Made by a program: the position numbers and the translations under genes. The notes below the pieces were generated by a model, which saw only the letters and a program-made list of their open reading frames with translations, was not told the origin of the DNA and ran no database searches. Of a DNA stretch of 64,000 nt, positions 57,035-64,000 are shown piece after piece. The first letter of the stretch is position 1. Every line of letters starts with the position of its first letter. The DNA is from Lucinisca nassula (lineage: Eukaryota; Mollusca; Bivalvia; Lucinida; Lucinidae). The stretch is from assembly GCA_963580285.1 (NCBI GenBank), contig OY757014.1, positions 101,496,072-101,560,071 on the forward strand. Reading direction: 5' to 3'.

Positions 57035-57150
57035 TTTACGTACCACCAACAACTAAGGTTATACGGAGACTGGATCTCGGTTTACAGACTAATCCGAAAG
57101 TTTGAAGAATCTACGTATGAAACATGATCCCCGTCGCAGGAAAACATGCC
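57035..57150 (-). mobile_element. tRNA-derived SINE, family T1, headless
   Basis: accaccaacaactaaggtta and cagactaatccgaaagtttg match the T1 body; the tRNA head is not preserved. Confidence 0.65.
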
Positions 57151-57218
57151 TTTGGGTTTACCGACCGGTTAAGACACTGACCTGTTCAGCTACAAAGTCC
57201 AGCAAGAGTTTTGAAATA

Positions 57219-57497
57219 CATCACGTGACCATGTCCGTGAAATGAACACCCCCTATACCCTACATTATATAGAGAAAACTGGGGTTTACGGTGGTATACA
57301 TTATTTTTCTTATTTCTGTACCAAGACATAGGTTTTGGGTACTCGTTAGAACCGCCTCATTGAGTCGATTCTAACAAGCACCCAAAACCTATGTTTGCTG
57401 AATAAATAAGAAAAAATATCACGGATTTTCACCAGAAAAGTAGCCGTTTTGGAGATGTGAAAAATGCACTTTGTCGCACGGGCGTGTTTTCGTAATG
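57219..57497. mobile_element. Hairpin MITE, complete
   Basis: It runs from CATCACGTGACCATGTCC to GGCGTGTTTTCGTAATG, with the palindrome gttagaaccgcctcattgag and complement. Confidence 0.8.
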
Positions 57498-57506
57498 GAA
57501 TTGTTT

Positions 57507-57796
57507 TGATTTGAGGTTTAACGTCCCCGTGAACACAATTTAGGTCATTTTGGAGACCTTGCTTCCAATTTTATGGGACTCTTACCCGACATTGAGATGA
57601 AACGACTTCTCAATCCCTGCCGCCCAATAAAACCAGAAGGTTTATATGCATGGACGGGCCGACTCGCAGCAGTTTTCCTGGGCAGGTTTAGACCTTCTAA
57701 GCATATTGTCAGTACTAATGTGCGGTCGGTATTAGCTCTGCGTGGAAGCATCGTGCAGCCCAATCTATTTCTCCAAGCCCCGATGGGCGGGGGCGA
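57507..57796 (-). mobile_element. SINE family M
   Basis: Full length; tail side ttgaggtttaacgtccccgt, 5' side ccgatgggcgggggcg. Confidence 0.85.
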
Positions 57797-57910
57797 AATT
57801 CGTATTGGAATACGAGTGACTTAAAAACGGCCATTCTGGTATGTTTTGTTTTGTTTTTGGTTTTACTTTTTCCAAGAATTTTCAGGGAATAGTTACATGG
57901 CTTTCGAAGG

Positions 57911-58207
57911 GTCCCCGCCCGTCAGGGCTGGAAGAAATAGATTGGGCTGCATGATGCCTCCACGCAGAGTTCAAACTGACCGCACATGAGTACAGGTAAA
58001 CCGCTTAGGAGGTCTAAGCCTGCCCAGGTAAAGTGCTACGAATCGGACCGTCAGTGCATATAAACCCTATTGGTTTCATTGGGTGGCAGGGATTGAGATG
58101 TCATTTCATCTCAATGTCGGGTAAAAGTCACACAAAATTGGAAACAACGTCTCCAAAATTACCTATTATTGTTGACGGGGACGCTAAACCTCAAATCAAT
58201 CAAACAA
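57911..58207 (+). mobile_element. SINE family M
   Basis: Full length and in opposite orientation to its neighbour 115 bp away. It ends gctaaacctcaaatcaatca. Confidence 0.85.
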
Positions 58208-58393
58208 ACAATAAATTCATTTAAAATTTGATAATAGCGCCTCGCTCGGACCACATGTGAGAAGCAAAGTTCTGCAACGGACGATCAGGTGGTCTTTTTT
58301 CTCCGGGTACTTCGGTTTTTCGCCAACCTCTGATTAACGATTGGTCCGAAATAAGTGATATAATTCTGAAAGGGCCGTTAGATATGTTGTCCG

Positions 58394-59039
58394 CACAAGC
58401 TAATATCATGTGCCGACAAGATATTATCTTGTTCGGACAACATATTATCTTGTGCGCACAAGATAATATCTTGTGCCGACAAGATATTATCTTGTTCGGA
58501 CAACATATTATCTTGTGCACACAAAATATTATCTTGTGCGTACAACATAATATCTTGCTCGCACAACATATTATCTTGTGCGCACAAGATATAAAGTTGT
58601 GCGAACAAGAACTTATCTTGTCTGCACAAGATAATATCTTGTCCGCACAACATAGATCTTGTGCGGACAAGATAATATCTTGTGCGCAAAAGATATTATC
58701 TTGTACGCACAAGATATTATTTTGTTCGAACAACTTTATATTTTATCGCACAAGATATTAGCTTGTCCGCACAACATAATATATTGTGTGCACAAGATGA
58801 TATCTTGTCCGCACAAGATAATATCTTGTTCGCACAACTTACCAAGATCTGTGTAGTGCAAACAAGATAATATGTTGTGCGAACAAGATAATATCTTGTG
58901 TCCGCTAAAGATAACTTATGTTGTCCGCACAAGATATTGTCCGCACAAGATAATATCTTGTGCGCACTACATATTATCTTGTGCGCACAAGATAATACCT
59001 TGTTCGCACAACTTAATATCTTGCTCGCACAACATATTA
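58394..59039. repeat. Array of 31 palindromic 21-bp units
   Basis: The unit is cacaagataatatcttgtgc plus one base (g), which is its own reverse complement apart from small changes. I count 31 consecutive units, most exactly 21 nt, with a few of 16-26 nt. Because 21 is a multiple of three and the unit is palindromic, open seven-residue-repeat frames arise on both strands (LCAQDNI-like); these are not taken as genes. Confidence 0.95.
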
Positions 59040-59285
59040 AAAAAAATGCATGTCCTTTCCCGGGTTCCGTACGATAGGAACGTTTTTTTTCTGGATGGCA
59101 ATAAAAATTTCAGGGTCGGCAGAAAAAAAAATAGGGTCGGTGGGGTTAGCGGAAACACAGCTATTTTTATTTTTTCTTATTTTTTTAGGCCTTATATGTC
59201 TGCGGGCAGCAAAGGGTCTGGCGAGTCTGCGCATGAGCTGGCCAAGTTAATTCAAAATTTGATAATAATTTTTTTCTCTTTTCAG

Positions 59286-59384
59286 TATCAAGGTATTTTT
59301 CCTCTGCATGATGCTGCAGTAGCAAACGACGTGGAAGCAGTGGAGATTTTGTCAGCAAGGAAAGATGTCAACGCTTTGAATCAG
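59286..59384 (+). CDS. Single ankyrin-repeat exon of a host gene
   Basis: The exon is 99 nt, exactly 33 codons and in phase at both ends. It is preceded by a polypyrimidine tract and AG (tttttctcttttcag) and followed by a GT donor (cag|gtaaac). Its translation, starting YQGIFPLHDAAVANDVEAVE and ending VNALNQ, fits the 33-residue ankyrin consensus: G.TPLH.AA, then an acidic/hydrophobic second helix with a VE.L-like end, then DVNA.N. PLHDAA and DVNALN are the diagnostic parts. Ankyrin repeats mediate protein binding; which protein this belongs to cannot be told from one repeat. No neighbouring exon is found within several kb, so it lies in a long intron. It could be a decayed exon, but the intact frame and both splice sites argue against that. 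Confidence 0.75.
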
Positions 59385-59459
59385 GTAAACGAAGCATTCA
59401 GGTTCAAAAAAGCTTAAAATAGGCTATAAATTGGAAACAAGAAACACATCACAGAAAAA

Positions 59460-61973
59460 TGGAAATTTCGGTTCAGAATCAGAATCGGAATTGTTACTGG
59501 TGACACGTCAAATGACCTTAATACATCAGGACCTGTGATATGGGAAGTTAGTCCCTAGCACTAACCAAAGAGGTGAAGTTAGTTACACAGTCATCAGCAC
59601 CTTCAGCTGTCGAAATAATCGAATCTGGAAGGGCATTCCAACCTCTAATGGTTCGGGGGAAGAAAGATTCTTTATAAATGTCAGTTCTTGCAGTAAGGGT
59701 CTGAAACGCCAATGAATGGTAATTTCTACAGTGCCTAGCTGGGGGGACAAGGCCATCTGTTGGAATGCTGGCAGCACCCTTTAGACCTTTGTATAAAAGA
59801 CCCTTTAGACCTTTGTATAAAAGGATTAGCCTACTGTCTTTCCTCCTTTTCTTGAGAGGCTCCCATTTTAATTTTCCAAATTCCAGTCATGCTCCGTGTT
59901 TTCAAAGCAGTAATTGACTGTTACAAATCTAGCAGCTCTATTCTAAACTTTTCAATTTCTTCGTTGAGGACCACACCACTGGGGTCCCAGATACAACTAC
60001 CGTATTCAAAGATTGGGCGAACAAGACCTTTATGTGCTGCCTCTTTTACATTCTGTGGGCACTGATGAAGATTTCGCCTCAGGACACAAAGTGTTCTAAT
60101 TGCCTTAGTACACATGTTGCTAGTATAAGTATTCCATCTCAAGTTGTGTGTGATTGTCACACCAAAGTATTTAATTGATTCCACATTCTCGAGGACCGTT
60201 CCCTCTAAGGTGTAAGAAGCCTCAATTTTATTAGATCCCTTCCTAGTTATCTGCATAATGTTGCATTTAACTGGCTGAAATCTCATGCCCCATTTTTGGC
60301 CCAACATCCTAATCTATCTATGTCATTTTGAAGTTTTAGTGAGTCATCTGTATATCTTATATTCCGGTAGAAAACACAGCCGTCTGCGAACAGTCTTATT
60401 TCTGAGTCAGTGTCAGTGGAAATATCATTGATATACAGGGAGAACAATATTTGACCAAGAACAGTCCCTTTTGGGACTGCAGACAAAACTGGTGCCCATT
60501 CTGAAGATTCACCATTAACAACAACGCGTTGTTTTCTGTAGCAAAGAAAGAAATTTGTCCATTTGAGAGCCCCCCCCCCCCCCCACCCCCATGCCGTAAC
60601 TAAATATCTTAAATTTAAGTAGTGTCTGGAAGTTCAGAATAAATGTGTCCACCTGTCCCCCTTTGTCCAAGATTTTTGCCCAGTCATTAATAACTGTGCT
60701 GAGTTTCACAACTATGCCTTTTCCTAAATGCATGTTGTTTGTCTGACAATAGTTTATGTTCATCAAAATGGGCCATGATATTCAAGCAGACTATATGTTC
60801 AAGCAATTAACACAGAACACAAGTCAGAGACACAGGGCGATAATTTTGGGCACGAGCCTTATCTCCTTTTTGAAGAGTGGACAAATGTTCGCTAGGAGTC
60901 ATTCTCTGGGGATTTCACCCGTATCAAGAGACTGTTGAAACAAGTGTGCTAAACCTGGACCTAACTCATTTGCTAGTTCCTTCAGGACTTTGGATGAAGT
61001 TCATCAGGTCCTAATGCTTCACTGCGGTTTAAGCCTTGAAGTAACTTGATCACTCCTACAGCTGACACAACAATAGTATCCATGAATGGGGCCGATCTTC
61101 CAGTCAATGGAACCTCCGTGAACTTTATCAAACGCATCATTGATATGACCGACAAGTTCCTCTGCCTTTTCAGAGTCTAAATCAGCAACCCCGTTCCCTC
61201 CTCTTTTTTTAAGGGACGGGAACCTTGCCTGTCTTTCTTTTGGCTGTTATTTTTTGTAATTTTCTGTAGAAGTGTCTGGGATTTGCCTTAACATCATCTA
61301 CCAAATTAATCACAAACAAATCATGCTGATTTTTTTATATCAGTCTTGATTTCAGGTCTCAAGTTTTCAAATTTTGTCCTGAGTTTACCACTTCCTGTCC
61401 TTTTTGCCTTTGCATGAATCTTATTCCGTCTGCAAATTTTTCTATCTTTGGTGTGATCCTGGGAATCGAAGATACAGACCTACTAGTTTTTGAGGGGATA
61501 TGATTTCCGGCCGAAGTATGAATGAAAGAAGTTATCAAATAGAAGTTCTCCTGGACAGACCGAGCATCTGAATGACCATTTAAGTATTTCTCCCTTGCAA
61601 ATCCTTCTTCATAATCACCGTTTTGATACGAGGACACCTTCCTCCGAGGTTTCTTTGTTGGTGGAATATGAATTTTTAAATATCCGGAAACAATATCATG
61701 ATCACTTAGTTTATCCGGAGACTGATTATCTTCAAACTGTCAGGATCAAATCTAGTGTGTTCTTATCACGAGTGTAAAAGATAACAATTTGTTCTAATCC
61801 ATGATTGTTCGTAATGACAATTAATATTTGTCCTTCGGACTGACTCAGCATTGTGCCTTGTTTGCTGAGCCTGTCAGGCCAAACAATGTCTCTGAAGTTG
61901 AGGTAACCTAGAACATGTACAGCCGGGAGTTTTTTTACCCTTGTGCGGCGACATAATGCAATCCATCTGATCT
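59460..61973 (-). pseudogene. CR1/L2-like LINE, endonuclease end and reverse transcriptase
   Basis: On the minus strand the order is right for a non-LTR retrotransposon. First comes an endonuclease C-terminal part (VHVLGYLNFRDIVWPDRLS near 61870-61920 and SEGQILIVI, NTLDLIL). A linker (HIPSKTSRSVSSIPRITP, 61450-61520) follows. The reverse transcriptase has AVPKGTVLGQILFSLYINDI (60425-60485), then IRLFADGCVFYR (about 60355-60390), and last a thumb and C-terminal part (SIKYFGVTITHNLRWN, FEYGSCIWDP, 59980-60170). The usual FADD is FADG, and the endonuclease LGDFN-type motif is LGYLN, so two active-site residues are lost, besides many stops. The 5' side is cut by a foldback at 61978; the 3' end has a cagaatcagaatcgg short repeat at about 59474. 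Confidence 0.85.
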
Positions 61974-61977
61974 TTAA

Positions 61978-62211
61978 GGGGAATGGGTACATATTAAGGG
62001 GAGGCAACTCATGCAAAAGTATTTTTGTCTCCCATGTTAATAGGGGTCAACTGTTAAAGGAAAGAATTTGCTCCTAAGGAGCAAATTCTTTCCTTTAAGA
62101 GTAGACCCGTTTTTCAGTGGGACTGAGCCTGTAGAAAAGCGAACAGGAAGTCCCGGAAGTTGTCTCCCTTTGAAAAATGGCGGACAAATCTGCCAGGTGT
62201 TCCCATTCCCC
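61978..62211. mobile_element. Small foldback element flanked by TTAA
   Basis: The ends are GGGGAATGGGTACA and the complement (tgttcccattcccc), each next to TTAA (61974-61977 and 62212-62215). Near the left there is a perfect 21-bp-arm hairpin with a 3-nt loop (62054-62098; arms around aaagaatttgctcc). It sits at the 5' break of the LINE. Confidence 0.75.
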
Positions 62212-62280
62212 TTAAACAACTGGAAGCTGAGACTCTTCATATACAGTCGCAATGAAGCTAACACATTTGCTTTTGGGGAA

Positions 62281-62408
62281 CATTATGTAAACACGCCTAT
62301 AGAGTTTTGACCCTTTATATAGTAAAACTGGGCTTTTACATGGGTAAACCGTATTTTTCTTATTTCTGCTCTGAAATAAAGATTGTGGGTACCCATTAGA
62401 ACCGCCTC
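62281..62408. mobile_element. Hairpin MITE, left half
   Basis: It starts CATTATGTAAACACGCC, runs through gtgggtacccattagaaccg and breaks off at cctcc, the palindrome centre. Confidence 0.75.
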
Positions 62409-62837
62409 CAAATTTATTCATTTTTGACCGATTATCCCACAGTGATATAAACACTGAAGGGGTTGATACGTGACTGTGTTTATTCTTATGGTTCTCGTAA
62501 GTACAACACCATTAAGTTTAGTCATATTTTTCCAAGGGACAAGATATATAGTTATTGACAAGGAAAGTACATTAAAATTCTGTTTGAAATGCGCCTTGGT
62601 GTCTCCAGCAAGATAGATAACTGCACTTGTGTGACGTCATCTGCAACCTCTCAATACGCTCGTAGAAGTCTTCAGTTTGGTTCTCAGACTATGCATCTAT
62701 GACGACTTTGAGTTCATCATCAACGTGTCGTAATGTGCTGCTGGATGATATCCCTGTTCTATGAATTTTTTTCAACTCCCTTCTTCAACAACAGGCGCAG
62801 CAATTCCATGTAAAATAAAATGTAAACAGTTTTTGGT
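62409..62837. other. No supported gene
   Basis: The minus strand between 62590 and 62690 reads FYERIERLQMTSHKCSYL, which vaguely recalls LINE endonuclease sequence, but I cannot place it. Confidence 0.3.
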
Positions 62838-62965
62838 TTGGTTCGGAACTTAATACCCCAATCAATATGATTAAGGTCATGTTTAGCCCGTCAGTTTACC
62901 TGACCAGATTTTTCCAGGACATGCTTGTATTTACCTGTACATGCAAGTGATTTACCGGTAAAACA
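62838..62965 (-). mobile_element. tRNA-derived SINE, family T2, fragment
   Basis: tcaatatgattaaggtcatg, cgtcagtttacctg and acatgcttgta follow the T2 order but are diverged. Confidence 0.5.
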
Positions 62966-63249
62966 ACAACAATAACAGCAACAACAACTCACTCTGGAGT
63001 TTTCTCCTACAAATTTTAGATTGTGATATCCGTTTCAAACTGAGCACAAAAACATGTGTATTAAGAGCATAAAAGCTGACCTAGCTCGTTGATCCTAATA
63101 TTATCCCAAGCGAACCTGCGCTCAATGTGGCTCAAGTTCACGTATAAGTACAGGGAAATAGAGAGTGAAAACTTGAATCACAGAATGCAAAATCAGACAT
63201 GTACATGTATTATTTACTTTGTGTAACTTTTGTTTTAAATAATGCCAAT

Positions 63250-63500
63250 TTATAATCAGAACCGTCATCAGCGACACGCCGAACGAGGTTCATACACCAG
63301 GACCTGTAGCAAGGGAAGCCAGCCCAAAACCCTTGCTAAAGAGGGAAATTCAGCCACACAATCCTCAGCAGCCCCATCCGCGGAAATGATCAAACAGGGA
63401 AGGGCACCCCAATCGCCAATGACCTATGGGAAGAAAGGACTCCTACAAATGTCAGTCCTTACTACGGGGGTCTGAAACGCCAGATAAGGGTACAAAACAA
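63250..63500 (-). pseudogene. LINE 3' end, diverged third copy
   Basis: aatcagaaccgtcatc, caggacctgtagcaaggga, aaagagggaaattcagcc, gggaagggcaccccaat and ggtctgaaacgccag align in order with 59475-59715. Many changes have destroyed the frame on the minus strand. The plus-strand 77-codon frame here is a shadow. Confidence 0.7.
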
Positions 63501-64000
63501 CAAAATAATGACAGGCTCTGAAACACTCTTAACCTGTACTAGGTGGATGCGACTCGACTGATAAAACACCGTCACATCACGCGAGACTCACTTGAGATAT
63601 AATGTGACTCAAGATTATGTATAAGTACTGGGAAATAGAGAATGAACAACTCCCTCTTAGCTTTTAAACACTCACCCTACCCCGCGTAAACCCGACAAAA
63701 CACTAAACACTCTCCAAACACTCCTTAAACATTTTATTCCTAACCATGGATAGCATGCCCTAAAAGATCTAAGTGCATTTCGAATCTGCTCCGAATCTGC
63801 TACCTAGATTACAAATGTTAAATATTCCAATCGAACCTTTAATTTGCAAACATCCCGTCCAAATTGTATCAAGTAGGCTCCTGTGAGATAGCCAAAAAGC
63901 GGTTGTAGAAGACAGGTGCTTGCTTAATACAGGTAGATTTTCACTGCTTTAAATTTATTGGGATTCGAAGTTGTGGCGCTTCCAGACAAGTAATAACTCA
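63501..64000. other. No gene seen
   Basis: AT-rich; gtataagtac(a/t)gggaaatagag near 63143 and 63620 is a short duplicated block. No family is recognised. Confidence 0.4.

Noticed and set aside
58394..59039. Regularly spaced repeats resembling a CRISPR array, and long Cys/Gln/Asp-rich protein frames
   Set aside because: The units are contiguous without unique spacers and the genome is animal; the frames follow from a palindromic repeat whose length is a multiple of three.
59189..59258. Possible additional exon upstream of the ankyrin exon (after tttttttag)
   Set aside because: An acceptor-like site exists but no donor in frame follows before the intron of the ankyrin exon, and the sequence looks like a repeat.
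62590..62700. LINE endonuclease-like minus-strand residues (FYERIERL)
   Set aside because: Too short and without the catalytic motifs; not called as a gene.

Overview
The window is a stretch of animal nuclear DNA, most probably from a bivalve mollusc. It has no operons or ribosome-binding sites, is AT-rich, and is packed with nested transposable elements. The element set (tRNA-headed SINEs ending near GACGTTAAAC, Penelope-like elements, BEL/Pao, mariner, piggyBac-like and pogo/Tigger-like MITEs) fits marine molluscs, but the species is inferred, not read from a marker gene. The only convincing host coding sequence is one 99-nt ankyrin-repeat exon at 59286-59384 (+), so at least that part lies inside an intron-rich gene.

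Layout. 1-3694: a hairpin MITE split by a 3.4-kb TIR-bearing element of unknown class (205-3637). 3641-7935: about four copies of a ~950-bp composite unit of Penelope-like (PLE) fragments, a tRNA-like head and the hairpin MITE. 7936-10150: PLE fragments in both orientations. 10151-14130: a 1286-bp PLE unit repeated three times nearly identically. 14130-24960: a ~150-bp tandem array split by a BEL/Pao retrotransposon with paired 337-bp LTRs and a 5-bp target duplication. 25430-29750: PLE pieces carrying a nested CR1/L2-like LINE fragment and a nearly complete mariner with TIRs. 30240-35800: hairpin MITEs and a ladder of SINEs, part of it a 565-bp tandem duplication. 36100-36770: a CATA microsatellite and a long polypyrimidine tract. 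38570-43430: SINEs, hairpin MITEs, Tigger-like and piggyBac-like MITEs, several nested in each other. 43560-44400: foldback elements. 44629-48510: a second mariner broken into pieces by a MITE and a larger insertion. 49025-49960: a large foldback. 51970-53800: a 180-210-bp satellite holding an intact SINE. 58394-59039: an array of 31 palindromic 21-bp units. 59286-59384: the ankyrin exon. 59460-61973: a degenerate LINE, capped by a small foldback at 61978-62211.

The coding remnants do not work together as a pathway. Each is a decayed or non-autonomous mobile element, and the value of the window lies in the nesting order, the palindromic families and the single host exon. All calls were made by eye; family names rest on recognised motifs, not on database searches.
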